DNA from: Planococcus citreus
GTDB lineage: Bacteria > Bacillota > Bacilli > Bacillales_A > Planococcaceae
Assembly (NCBI RefSeq): GCF_003664125.1
Contig: NZ_RCCP01000001.1
Span: forward strand, 744,001-808,000
Direction: 5' to 3'
Length of the DNA stretch: 64,000 bases
Both the position numbers and the translations under genes were made by a program. Each line of letters begins with the position of its first letter. The stretch's first letter is position 1. Under the pieces are notes generated by a model, which saw nothing but the letters and a program-made list of their open reading frames with translations, was not told where the DNA came from and searched no databases. Shown here in pieces: positions 35,602 to 44,530 of this stretch.

Positions 35602-35634
35602 ACTATAGCCCCAAGAGGTATAGTTGTCTATACC
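35602..35634 (-). promoter_or_regulatory. nagE promoter with overlapping dre operator
   Basis: Minus strand -35 TAGACA (35625-35630), a 17-base spacer and -10 TATAGT (35602-35607). The palindrome GGTATAG-ACAA-CTATACC (35617-35634) covers the -35 and matches the NagR/DasR-type dre sequence (TTGGTATAGACAACTATACC). NagR bound here would block RNA polymerase. Confidence 0.8.
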
Positions 35635-35770
35635 AATTTAGCAAGTGACGAAAAATAAATAAGCGGTTACTTAGTGGAATTCCAGTTTCGCACTTGAAAA
35701 AAATAGCTCTGTAAGGACGCTTTCTCTCCAAAATCAATGTTCACTTTCTTTTTTTAACTGCTCAATAACT

Positions 35771-35793
35771 AATTGTGTCTAGCACAGGGACAC
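35771..35793. repeat. Dispersed repeat, single-core copy E
   Basis: AATTGTGTCTAGC plus ACAGGGACAC. Only one core is left; the adjacent sequence is the broken CWB2 fragment, so the second half was deleted or the copy arose by recombination between cores. Confidence 0.6.
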
Positions 35794-35794
35794 C

Positions 35795-36050
35795 ATTACG
35801 ATAGCCGATGACATACGTAGATGTTTTATCCTTCAATGACGTTTTCGTTTCTTCCTCTAAACGGTCTGTGTGCGTCAAAAGAATCGGCACGCCATTTTTT
35901 TATGGAATACGATGATACGGACAAGATATCCGGGAAGTTCAAGTCGTTCGCTACGACAGCTTTTTCTGAGTTCAGTTTGCCCGCAATCAAAGCCGCCGTA
36001 TCAAAGCGTGTTTGTCCACCGAATCGCTCCATGGTCAAATTCATTCACTA
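35795..36050 (-). pseudogene. Fragment of a CWB2 (cell wall binding repeat 2) protein
   Basis: Minus-strand frame with ERFGGQTRFDTAALIAGKLN, then FPDILSVSSYS, nearly identical to one CWB2 repeat of the gene at 36723. After SSYS an A7 run shifts the frame; in the other frame GVPILLT, RLEEETK and TSTYVIG continue the same repeat. There is no start, signal peptide or other repeats. It ends exactly at repeat E. A dead remnant of a second surface-protein gene. Confidence 0.85.
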
Positions 36051-36114
36051 CACAGAACAATACCTTCCACCATGGCTTAAACAACTAAGTCTAATATTCA
36101 TAGTTAATCTCATA

Positions 36115-36160
36115 AACGAAGAGAGTCGCTGGCGAACTTTAACCAGCGACTCTCTTCGTT
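36115..36160. repeat. Perfect 18-bp inverted repeat
   Basis: AACGAAGAGAGTCGCTGG (36115-36132) and CCAGCGACTCTCTTCGTT (36143-36160). No U-tract follows. It may be the old terminator downstream of the CWB2 region or a regulatory hairpin. Confidence 0.75.
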
Positions 36161-36722
36161 GCATTCACGGTAATACTCTCAGCAATTAAAGTTCCCGAAC
36201 TCCTCACATAGGAATTTCCGATACTTAATACTCAAATACTATAGCTTTTAACATCTCGAGATATACATTGAGAAATTAACATCAAAAGCTTTAACAGATT
36301 CGATAAGAAAATCCTCGGAATTCAATTGAACCTTATAGCCTATTCACGCCGTTGTAAATAGGCTCTAATTTTCAGTTTTTTTTTACAAGTCTCAAAATCT
36401 TTTTAGCTCTTTAAAAGAGCGTATTTATCTAATTAACAATATAAATACCTCAAAAAAACAAAAACGCAATTCTTATTACCTAATTCAAAATAAACAAAAA
36501 TCAATATTTACAAGTTTTTTTGTCTATTCGGATAATTATATACTTTTATAGCCAATTGTTTTACACTATATATAGAGATTATTACCCATTAATTTTATTT
36601 ATTTTTATTTTTTAAAATTTTAGTAAGCAATAAGAATTACTATTCACTTTACAATTAATTATTTTTTCACTCTTTCGCTACTTTTTTATTATTATAAAAA
36701 TAGAAGAAATGAGGGGATTATA
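36161..36722. other. Long AT-rich leader upstream of the surface-protein gene
   Basis: About 560 bases of very low GC with no gene. It contains several TATAAT-like and TATATA hexamers (for example near 36565 and 36690), so promoter assignment is not possible by eye. A long untranslated leader or an acquired segment is plausible. Confidence 0.45.
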
Positions 36723-38915
36723 ATGACCAAAAGAAAAAACCTTACAGTAATCTCATTATCTATAATGCTCGTCACTGGTTTTACTTATAGTGCAGTGGCA
36801 AGTAATGGAAAAGATACTGAATCGGAAGAAGGATCTAACCAGAGCGAGTACTTCTCTAATAATTTCACTACTCTGGGCGATGTAACAGAAAAAAATTCTT
36901 ATGATTCTTCTAAAGACGTGCAAACAATACTTCAACAAGAGAGTGTAAGCATAAAAACGTTTGGGGCAAAAGGAGACGGTGTTTCTGATGATACCAATGC
37001 CATAAGGGATGCTTTCAATTCTGATGTGGGAGACTTGTACTTTCCTACAGGAGTTTATAAAGTTACTGCTCCTATCGTCGTTAATTCTGGCAAAGCGCGA
37101 AAGATTACTGGAGAACCACAAGTAGTGATTTCAGCTCATCTCGCTGCGAATCAAAATCTTTTTAGTTTAAAAAGGAATCTGTCATTTAAAAATATAGAAT
37201 TTGACTTCAATAGTGGCCCCCTACAGTATGGAATATTTTACTCTGAAAACCTTGGAGAGATTTCACTCGAAAATTTAAAGTTTAAAAATATAAAAGATAT
37301 AAATAGTTCAGGGGGGACAATTGTAGTGTATTTTTCGGCAAATGGAAATCACTTAAATGCCGAAAATCTTAAGTTCGAAAATATGTATAAAAAGGGAAAT
37401 GGTATTATTGGAGACGCAGCTGGAAATTTAACATCTCTTTATGTAAGAAATGGTATTGAAGACTCTGCAGTTTCAGCTCATTTGAAAGGAATAAAAATAC
37501 TTAACACCCATAATATCGATGAAAATAATAAGATTATATTCGAAGATGTATCTGGTATCTATATTGTCGATAAAGGAAAGCCAGAAAATAACAAGATTAT
37601 AATTGAGGATATACATGGGCATAACTTCGGCAAAAGGCTCATCAAACTGCAAGCTTCCAACGTAGACATCAGAAAAGTTGTAGCATTCTCTGATACTAAT
37701 GATTCATTTACAGCAATAAGTGTACTAGCAGATCCACTATCGATAGAAATGAATAAAAATAATACAATTACAGATGTGAAAGTCCAAGGAAAATTTAATG
37801 TTGCTTTAGCTTCTAACAGTAAGAACACTACTTTCAGAAATATTAATATTAACGTTAAAAAACCTAATTTAGTAGGTAATCAGCCTGTTGCTTATGGAGT
37901 GCGGATAGCGGGTGGTAGCACATTGGTTGAAAATGGAACAATAGAAGCAGAAATACCTTTAGAAAATTTAAGTGGATACGGAGGAAAACTACAAGTTAAG
38001 GATGTCACAGTTATTCCAACTGGTGGAGGCACAGAAACCGACGCTGAATCAACAAATCGAATTTCAGGTTCGAATCGCTATTTGACTGCAATTGCGATTT
38101 CACGGGAAGGCTGGGATTCGTCTGAAGTCGTTGTGCTCGCCACGGGTGCCGATTTCCCGGATGCACTAGCGGGAGGTCCGCTAGCGTTCAAGGAAGATGC
38201 ACCGATTCTGTTGACGAAAACAAGCGCATTAACGCCTGAGACGAAACAAGAAATCCAGCGCCTCGGCGCGAAAAAAGTCATCGTCCTTGGACGTACATCC
38301 GCGGTTTCCGCAGAAGTGGAAAGCGATTTGAAACGCATGAATTTGAACGTGGAGCGAATTGGAGGACAAACGCGCTTCGACACGGCGGCTCTGATTGCAG
38401 GTAAATTGAACTCTGACAAAGCGATTGTAGCAAACGGCTTAAACTTCCCGGATGTCTTATCTGTATCATCGTATGCTGCGAAAAACGGCGTGCCGATTCT
38501 TTTGACAAGGCCAGATCGTTTGCCAGAGGAAACGAAAGTAGTTTTGAAAAACACTACTTCTACCTATGTAATCGGCAGTACCATTGCAGTGAGTAACAGC
38601 GTCTTCAAAACCCTGACAAAGCCAACACGCCTCGGCGGCAAAGACCGCTATGAAACTGGGCATATCGTAGCGACCACACTCACACTTGGCACCGATAAAG
38701 CATATATCGCAACAGCGATGAACTTCCCGGATGCGCTAGCGGGATCTGTACTTGCCGCGAAAAATAATGCGCCGATTTTACTCGTTCGCTCAGCGGGAAT
38801 TCCAGATGCAACTTATAGACAACTGGACACGTATGACGGCTTCTCGATCTTTGGAGACACAGGCGCTGTATCTGATAGCGTTAAAGTTTCTTTAGATGAA
38901 GCGCTGAAAAAATAA
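36723..38915 (+). CDS. Secreted beta-helix surface protein with C-terminal CWB2 anchors
   Basis: 730 residues, GAGGGG upstream. It has a signal peptide (residues 1-26, ending about AVASNG), then a pectate-lyase-3/GH28-like right-handed beta-helix that opens with SIKTFGAKGDGVSDDTNAIR (about 75-95) and continues to about 435. Three CWB2 repeats follow (about 445-730), with motifs such as NRISGSNRYLTAIAISREGW, ERIGGQTRFDTAALIAGKLN and LGGKDRYETG. CWB2 triplets dock onto anionic wall polymers. The N-terminal part is AT-rich while the CWB2 part has host-like codon use, suggesting a chimera. Catalytic residues of pectate lyases are not evident; polysaccharide binding or depolymerisation is a guess. 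Confidence 0.85.
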   Translation: MTKRKNLTVISLSIMLVTGFTYSAVASNGKDTESEEGSNQSEYFSNNFTTLGDVTEKNSYDSSKDVQTILQQESVSIKTFGAKGDGVSDDTNAIRDAFNSDVGDLYFPTGVYKVTAPIVVNSGKARKITGEPQVVISAHLAANQNLFSLKRNLSFKNIEFDFNSGPLQYGIFYSENLGEISLENLKFKNIKDINSSGGTIVVYFSANGNHLNAENLKFENMYKKGNGIIGDAAGNLTSLYVRNGIEDSAVSAHLKGIKILNTHNIDENNKIIFEDVSGIYIVDKGKPENNKIIIEDIHGHNFGKRLIKLQASNVDIRKVVAFSDTNDSFTAISVLADPLSIEMNKNNTITDVKVQGKFNVALASNSKNTTFRNININVKKPNLVGNQPVAYGVRIAGGSTLVENGTIEAEIPLENLSGYGGKLQVKDVTVIPTGGGTETDAESTNRISGSNRYLTAIAISREGWDSSEVVVLATGADFPDALAGGPLAFKEDAPILLTKTSALTPETKQEIQRLGAKKVIVLGRTSAVSAEVESDLKRMNLNVERIGGQTRFDTAALIAGKLNSDKAIVANGLNFPDVLSVSSYAAKNGVPILLTRPDRLPEETKVVLKNTTSTYVIGSTIAVSNSVFKTLTKPTRLGGKDRYETGHIVATTLTLGTDKAYIATAMNFPDALAGSVLAAKNNAPILLVRSAGIPDATYRQLDTYDGFSIFGDTGAVSDSVKVSLDEALKK

Positions 38916-38989
38916 TCCATAGAAAACCTGAAGAACAATTATTTTGGTAGTGCCGCTTTAAAGTTACAATTTCAATTATGTAGCTAGTT

Positions 38990-39038
38990 GGCCAGCATAC
39001 GTCCGGTATAGCACCAGGCTCATGCCGGCCATTTTTTT
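38990..39038 (+). terminator. Terminator of the surface-protein gene
   Basis: GGCCAGCAT pairs with ATGCCGGCC and is followed by ATTTTTTT. Confidence 0.75.
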
Positions 39039-39119
39039 ATACGTTCGGTATTGTAATAATAGATGTATTATTTAATCCGCTACTTTAATTCTTCGTAAAA
39101 GACCAACGCTTCTCTGTAA

Positions 39120-39220
39120 TATGATGCGAGATGGCTCACAAAGTGGAAATCCGTATCACCCAAACTATGGTAGAGGTATTCTTCAACAACTTCCGAATTG
39201 CATATCACAATTGTTGGTTA
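39120..39220 (+). pseudogene. IS21-family IstA transposase, C-terminal fragment
   Basis: The frame reads KVEIRITQTMVEVFFNNFRI followed by AYH, the beta-strand pattern (xVxxRxTxxxVEIFxxxxRIASH) that follows the catalytic domain of IstA. No further transposase sequence follows in frame. It is in opposite orientation to the N-terminal fragment next to it, so the element was rearranged. Confidence 0.7.
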
Positions 39221-39299
39221 CTTCTTGAATCCGTTGAATTAAATAGGGCATATACGCATCTAATTTACTTGCCCGTTACGTTCGTTTGTTGTTCCAAAG

Positions 39300-39428
39300 G
39301 AGGTGTTCGGTATTTATGTATTTCCTTATAGTTTTCCGGTCAAAGCCAGTCTCTTGAGCTATGGCGGTTAACGACCATCCTTTTTGATAAAGTTTTCGAA
39401 TCATAAAAAATTCCTCCATTTTCAACAT
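39300..39428 (-). pseudogene. IS21-family IstA transposase, N-terminal fragment
   Basis: Minus strand: MLKMEEFFMIRKLYQKGWS, LTAIAQETGFDRKTIRKYIN, the helix-turn-helix start of IstA. It stops after about 43 codons. About 100 bases upstream (near 39526) TGTCACTGCCGCTGATAAAA looks like the IS terminus. A dead scar of a former IS21-type element at the border of the capsule locus. Confidence 0.8.
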
Positions 39429-39531
39429 CGACACATACTCCTCTACGACGTGGTATATATAGATTATCCTTGATAAATGGGGAATTTTAAAACGGCGTTA
39501 TTGGGTAATTTTATCAGCGGCAGTGACAAAA

Positions 39532-40145
39532 GACTTTTACATTCAAAAGAAAATAAAAAAATGCATTTCCGAAAAAAATGGAAAGGCATTTATTTTTAAG
39601 AAACGAGGTTTTCGTTATTGGACGCTCACCGCGCATCATCGATAACCGGATAGTTAAGAAAGTGATCGAAGGAGAACCGCTTTAGTTCTCCCACGTTTTT
39701 CTATATTCATTTGGACAAAGAAAACTTCAGGTTTGGGCCAAAAAAACCGTTAGTTTCTAGATAAACTCAGGCTTCATTAACGTTTAGCGCCCGCGCACAT
39801 GCTGGAAGACACGAGAAGATTGAAGAGGTATATTCTTGAGTGTTCGTTAATACCGGCTGTGAATCCGACTAGATACAAGTGGAAGGAACCCTCAGAAAAA
39901 TGCTGCACAGTACAATTTGGGTAAAAAAATTACAGGTCTATTCGTGAACGTCTCATATCAGAGTTGATACTACAATAATTTTCGAAAAGAGGCTTACCAA
40001 AATTGCGGAAGAACTAAAAATAAACCGGCGTTGACAAAGGTATTTAGATTTTCTTAAAACTTTGTAGATTTGTAAATGAACAAACTAAATTTTCTCTTTT
40101 ATAAGGACACAAAATTACATATGCTTATTTATTTTGAAATATATT
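39532..40145. other. Degenerate intergenic region downstream of the capsule locus
   Basis: About 600 bases with no intact gene. Imperfect hairpins occur at about 39560-39590 (AAATGCATTTCC/GGAAAGGCATTT) and 39671-39691 (GGAGAAC/GTTCTCC followed by TTTTT). Short broken frames suggest decayed transposase sequence, but I cannot name a family. Confidence 0.5.
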
Positions 40146-41378
40146 TTAATATGTTTTACTAATTTTCTCTTTGTTCCTGTCTAACATCAAGATACAACTT
40201 GTTAGTAAAATCGAAATTGAAGCAAAAAACATACGGTTGCTATTAATGTCGCCACTGACCATTGCATTTATAAAAAAGTAAACTAAAAAGAATACACAGG
40301 CTGTCAATAAAGGGCTATAAAGTTTTTGCGACTTAACTTTAATTAGAAAGTATAGTACTTGAGTAATCAGAAAAATGAATAGAATTAAACCAATTAGTCC
40401 ATTTTCAACCAATAACTCTAATACTATATTATGAGGATAATCATTCTGATTCGTGCCATTATAAAGATATCCAAAGCTGCCCGTACCATTACCAGCTATT
40501 GGTCTATCCCCCCACATTGAAAGAGATGAATCAAATCTATGAACTCGCTCAGCTGCGCTTGTACCTCCGCCATCAGAAAAAAGTATTTCAAAGCGATTAA
40601 AGACTGTACTAAAATATCCTTTGTTGATAGCAACAGTTAAAAAAGGTACTAGTAGAATTAATAATCCTATAATAGGTTTTACTTCTTTTTTCATGTACAG
40701 ACTGTGTTTAAAAACTTTTATACTTGTTGCCAGGTAGTATATGACCAAAATACCAAGTGCGATTATTGGCATTCTACTGCCGGTAGATAGAAGCACAAAA
40801 GAGAATATTAATATTAAAATACTGTAACCAATACGATCACTGCTTCTTTTTGTTTCATTAAAATGATAAAATGCCAAGAAAACAAGACCTGCTCCTGTAA
40901 GCCTTGCTAAGCCTTGATAATTACCATCTCCATATCCTACAAAGCCAACTCCTGAAATACTATTTATTGCCACTGGGAGAATGGCTAGTGCAGAAAACGC
41001 AGAGATGACAACTATTGAGTCAGCTAACCTTCTAACATTTTCCTTCTTATTTAAGATAAAAAATGGGAGAATGGCAGCTGGAATAGTCAAAACAATAATT
41101 TTTAATACTTTTTCTTGAGCAGCTATGATATTGGGACTGTAAAAATAACCAAATATTAAGTACATCATGAAAAGTAAAATTAACCCCACAGGTAAAAAAT
41201 ATACTTTGGAGATATGGGGTAAAAAATATAATCTTTTTAAAACTGCAAGAATTGTAAAAGCTAAAAAAACTGCCGCTAAATCAATAGGGAAATTAACTAC
41301 TTCTTTAAAGTAGCCTACAAATAAGAATACAGCAAAGAAAAACTCAGCTGATATTACGGTGTGGTAAAACTTTCTCAT
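40146..41378 (-). CDS. Wzy-like polymerase, capsule locus
   Basis: 410 residues, 10-12 transmembrane helices, AT-rich codon use. The large loop contains SDGGGTSAAERVHRFDSSLS and DYPHNIVLELLVENGLIGL, the typical O-antigen ligase/Wzy_C pattern (HN..LE.L.E.G). It polymerises the lipid-linked repeat units delivered by the Wzx-like protein at 45715-46911. It is the last gene of the capsule locus; a gap of 200 bases separates it from the acetyltransferase. Confidence 0.85.
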   Translation of the reverse strand: MRKFYHTVISAEFFFAVFLFVGYFKEVVNFPIDLAAVFLAFTILAVLKRLYFLPHISKVYFLPVGLILLFMMYLIFGYFYSPNIIAAQEKVLKIIVLTIPAAILPFFILNKKENVRRLADSIVVISAFSALAILPVAINSISGVGFVGYGDGNYQGLARLTGAGLVFLAFYHFNETKRSSDRIGYSILILIFSFVLLSTGSRMPIIALGILVIYYLATSIKVFKHSLYMKKEVKPIIGLLILLVPFLTVAINKGYFSTVFNRFEILFSDGGGTSAAERVHRFDSSLSMWGDRPIAGNGTGSFGYLYNGTNQNDYPHNIVLELLVENGLIGLILFIFLITQVLYFLIKVKSQKLYSPLLTACVFFLVYFFINAMVSGDINSNRMFFASISILLTSCILMLDRNKEKISKTY

Positions 41379-41577
41379 GTTTTAGTAACGCCTTTCTATC
41401 TTAAAATTCCCATAAATCCCATTAGAGAATGAATTAATAGTTTCAAACAATTAGTTACATTGAAAATCGTGACCTTTTATAAGTAAGCTAACAACAGGTT
41501 TATTTACCAATTGAATGGGAAAGGACAAAATGCCAAATAGAATAATAATAAAATTTTTCTTCTTAATATACTTCTCT

Positions 41578-42285
41578 TTACTGATTTCTTAACAACTGAT
41601 TTTCTGCCACTTTTCTTAGCTCTCTCGCAGGGGATCCTACTACTAACGTTTCTTTGGTAACATCCCGTGAAACTGTACTTCCAGCAGCTACTGTTCCATC
41701 TTCAAAAATAGTTTTACCTGGAAGTATTATAGAATTTGCTCCTACTCTCCCCCCTTTTTTTATCGTTACACCTTTAAATTTATCATATCGTTCTTTACTT
41801 CTACCCATGTAATTATCATTTGTAGTTACAACATATGGAGCTATGAATACATAATCACCCAATTCAGAATAAGCCGTTATATAACTATTAGTCTCAAGCT
41901 TGCAATTTTCACCTATTTTACAATCATTTTCAACAGCAACACCACGACCAACAATTGTTTGCTTTCCTACAATTACACGTTCACGTACAGTTGCTAAGTC
42001 TGCTATAAATACGTCATCACCTATTATTGCATTAGCATAAACGATCGCAGAGGTGCCGATGGTAACATTCGATCCTATGATAGCAGGGGGGAGTTTATTT
42101 ACTTCAGGTAAAATTGAAGCTTTAGCACGAGTAGGTTGTTTTCCTACAACAGCATTATCTTGAATAATTACATTGTTTCCAAGTTCAGTACCTTCGTAAA
42201 TAACTACATTGTTCCCTATTTTTATATTTTCTCCAAATTTCACGCCATTATCAATTACAACATTAAAACCTTTTTCGATTGTCAT
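41578..42285 (-). CDS. Hexapeptide-repeat acyltransferase, WbpD-like N-acetyltransferase
   Basis: 235 residues, RBS AAGGAGG. Almost the entire protein is a left-handed beta-helix of hexapeptide repeats (VKFGENIKIGNNVVIYEGTE, IIGDDVFIADLA, VGKQTIVGRG), with the acetyl-CoA-binding end VVTTNDNYMGRS and the catalytic-type His replaced locally by Asn/Asp-rich loops. Together with neighbouring homologues of WbpA, B, E and I it best fits the 3-N-acetyltransferase that makes UDP-GlcNAc3NAcA. An alternative is an O-acetyltransferase of the finished sugar. The family is sure; the acceptor is inferred from context. Confidence 0.75.
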   Translation of the reverse strand: MTIEKGFNVVIDNGVKFGENIKIGNNVVIYEGTELGNNVIIQDNAVVGKQPTRAKASILPEVNKLPPAIIGSNVTIGTSAIVYANAIIGDDVFIADLATVRERVIVGKQTIVGRGVAVENDCKIGENCKLETNSYITAYSELGDYVFIAPYVVTTNDNYMGRSKERYDKFKGVTIKKGGRVGANSIILPGKTIFEDGTVAAGSTVSRDVTKETLVVGSPARELRKVAENQLLRNQ

Positions 42286-42300
42286 TAAAGTTCCTCCTTA

Positions 42301-42340
42301 AAAGAAGAGTTAGTCTGACTTCAGACTAACTCTTCTTTTT
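42301..42340 (-). terminator. Perfect 19-bp hairpin between the WbpI-like and WbpD-like genes
   Basis: AAAAGAAGAGTTAGTCTGA and TCAGACTAACTCTTCTTTT with a 2-base loop. On the minus strand it overlaps the stop of the epimerase gene and is followed by TTTTAAGGAGG, the ribosome site of the next gene. It can act as a partial terminator or RNase barrier. Confidence 0.8.
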
Positions 42341-43409
42341 AAATAAATTGTTTTTGTATAATTGAAGTAATCTTTTGAGCAGCTTGCCCGTCGCCGTACA
42401 AATTTTCAATGGGTTCTCCAACGGTCAAATTAGAAATTTTTACTGATAAGTTCTCTTCAAGAGGATTTACTAGCTGATTCCAGCCTGTCTCAATAGTTTC
42501 AACCCATTCAGTTTGATCTCTTAAAGTTAAACAAGGCACTTTTGCAAAATATGCTTCTTTCTGAACTCCACCCGAATCCGTAACAATAGCTTTAGCGTTT
42601 TTTTCTAAAAATAACATTTCCAAATAAGATATAGGCTCTACAATTCTAATGTTTTCTGATTGCTCTACGATGCTCTGGAACCCACTGTTTTCAATCATCT
42701 TCTTAGTTCTCGGGTGTAAAGGTAAGTAAATAATTTCTTTGACTTCACTAAAAGCCTCCAGTATTGCTCTTAAACGTTCTGGATTGTCTGTATTGTCCGC
42801 TCTATGAATAGTCCCTAAAATGTATCCTTTTTCTTCTAACGCAAAATCATCTAACTTATATTTTTCTTCTGCTAAACCAATATTAAATTTAACTGCGTCA
42901 TACATTACATCTCCAACTTGATGTACCCCTTCTTCTATTCCCTCTCTTTTCAAGTTATCCCCAGCATTTTCTGTCGGAGTAAAAAGCAAAGTAGAAATAT
43001 GATCAGTAAGGATTCTATTTAACTCTTCTGGCATTTTTTTATTATAGCTTCTCAGCCCTGCTTCAATATGAATTATTGGAATATGCAGTTTAGCCGCTAC
43101 TATCGCTCCAGCTAATGTAGAATTCGTATCCCCGTAAACTAAAATCGCACTAGGCTTTTCTTTTTCTACTACTTCTTCTAATGCAATCATCATTCGACCA
43201 GTTTGTCTCCCATGTGAATCTGAACCAACTCCTAAATCATAGTCTGGTTTAGGAATTTTTAGTTCGTCAAAAAACACACCTGCCATTTTATAATCATAAT
43301 GCTGTCCTGTGTTCACTAATATTTCATTAAAAGATTCTCTAAGTATTCTAGAAACCGCTCCAATTTTCACAAGTTGAGGTCTAGTTCCTGCAATTGTCAT
43401 AATCTTCAT
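42339..43409 (-). CDS. UDP-N-acetylglucosamine-type 2-epimerase (WecB/WbpI family)
   Basis: 356 residues. Signatures: AGTRPQLVKIGAVSRIL, NTGQHYDYKMAGVFFDELKI, PDYDLGVGSDSHGRQTGRMM, VYGDTNSTLAGAIVAAKLHI, HIEAGLRSYNKKMPEELNRI and VTDSGGVQKEA. It inverts C2 of a UDP-GlcNAc-type sugar. The IPKPDYDLGVGS..HG.QTGRM pattern and the presence of WbpA/B/D/E homologues make WbpI activity (UDP-GlcNAc3NAcA to UDP-ManNAc3NAcA) the best guess; simple WecB (ManNAc) is the alternative. The start overlaps the aminotransferase stop by four bases. Confidence 0.85.
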   Translation of the reverse strand: MKIMTIAGTRPQLVKIGAVSRILRESFNEILVNTGQHYDYKMAGVFFDELKIPKPDYDLGVGSDSHGRQTGRMMIALEEVVEKEKPSAILVYGDTNSTLAGAIVAAKLHIPIIHIEAGLRSYNKKMPEELNRILTDHISTLLFTPTENAGDNLKREGIEEGVHQVGDVMYDAVKFNIGLAEEKYKLDDFALEEKGYILGTIHRADNTDNPERLRAILEAFSEVKEIIYLPLHPRTKKMIENSGFQSIVEQSENIRIVEPISYLEMLFLEKNAKAIVTDSGGVQKEAYFAKVPCLTLRDQTEWVETIETGWNQLVNPLEENLSVKISNLTVGEPIENLYGDGQAAQKITSIIQKQFI

Positions 43410-44515
43410 GAGTAAAACTCCACAATCTTCTTAACTACATATTCTTGATGTTCGCGAGGTAATTCAGGATACATTGGTAAAGAAATCGCCTCTTTTGCCG
43501 CTTTTTCTGTTTCTAGCAAATCGCCTTCTACATAACCTAAATCTTCAAAAACAGGTTGTAAGTGGAGCGGCATAGGATAGTAGATCATTGTAGCAATACC
43601 TTGTTCTTTTAAAAACCTCTGTAAATCATCACGGTTAGGAACTCTTAAAGTATATTGGTGGAAAACATGATGATTTCCTTCCTTTACAATTGGTGTTTGA
43701 ATTACATCTGATAATTTTTCATTTAAAAGTTTTGTATAAACTGCAGCGTGTCTTCTTCTATCATCTGACCATTTTTCTAAGTGTGAAAATTTTACATTTA
43801 GAATAGCTGCTTGCATTTCATCGAGACGACTGTTATACCCAAGCACATGATGATAATACTTTGGTTTACTGCCGTGAACTCTTATAACACGAGCTTGCTC
43901 AGCTAATTCATCATTATTTGTAATAATCATTCCCGCATCGCCATAAGCTCCTAAATTTTTTGTAGGGAAAAAGCTATAAGTTGCAGCAGTTCCAATTTCT
44001 CCAACCGTTTTACCATTTTGTCGTGATCCGATAGCCTGAGCCGCATCTTCAATAATTATTATTTTATATTTATCAGCAATAGCTTTAATCGCTTCCATGT
44101 CTGCCATCTGGCCATACAAATGAACAGGTATAATCGCTTTTGTTTTATCTGTTATTGCAGCTTCAATTTTAGTTGGATCAATATTAAAAGTAATAGGATC
44201 AATATCTACATAAACTGGAGTTGCTCCAGCGCGTACAATAGCACCTCCAGTTGCAAAAAATGTAAAAGAGGTGGTAATAACTTCGTCCCCGGTTTTAATA
44301 CCTGCAGCTTGAAGTGCAATATGTATTGCATCACTACCATTTGCTACTCCTATCCCATTAGTAGTATTACTATATTCTGCGACATTTGATTCTAATTTTT
44401 TTACATTATCTCCAAGAATAAATTGAGATGAAGACATTACACTATCTAAGGATTCTATTATTTCATCTTTTAACACTTTGTACTGTTCAGATAAATCTAG
44501 CATATTTACTTTCAC
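43406..44515 (-). CDS. DegT/DnrJ/EryC1-family sugar aminotransferase, WbpE-like
   Basis: 369 residues. The PLP lysine is K186 in SFFPTKNLGAYGDAG; other family marks are ANGSDAIHIALQAAGI, EVITTSFTFFATGGAI, HLYGQMADM, IEDAAQAIGS and VLGYNSRLDEMQAAIL. It transfers an amino group from glutamate to a keto-sugar nucleotide. Within a WbpA/B/D/I set it should act on UDP-3-keto-GlcNAcA to make the 3-amino sugar. It overlaps the epimerase gene, so the two are translationally coupled. Confidence 0.9.
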   Translation of the reverse strand: MKVNMLDLSEQYKVLKDEIIESLDSVMSSSQFILGDNVKKLESNVAEYSNTTNGIGVANGSDAIHIALQAAGIKTGDEVITTSFTFFATGGAIVRAGATPVYVDIDPITFNIDPTKIEAAITDKTKAIIPVHLYGQMADMEAIKAIADKYKIIIIEDAAQAIGSRQNGKTVGEIGTAATYSFFPTKNLGAYGDAGMIITNNDELAEQARVIRVHGSKPKYYHHVLGYNSRLDEMQAAILNVKFSHLEKWSDDRRRHAAVYTKLLNEKLSDVIQTPIVKEGNHHVFHQYTLRVPNRDDLQRFLKEQGIATMIYYPMPLHLQPVFEDLGYVEGDLLETEKAAKEAISLPMYPELPREHQEYVVKKIVEFYS

Positions 44516-44530
44516 AATTTATTCCTACTT

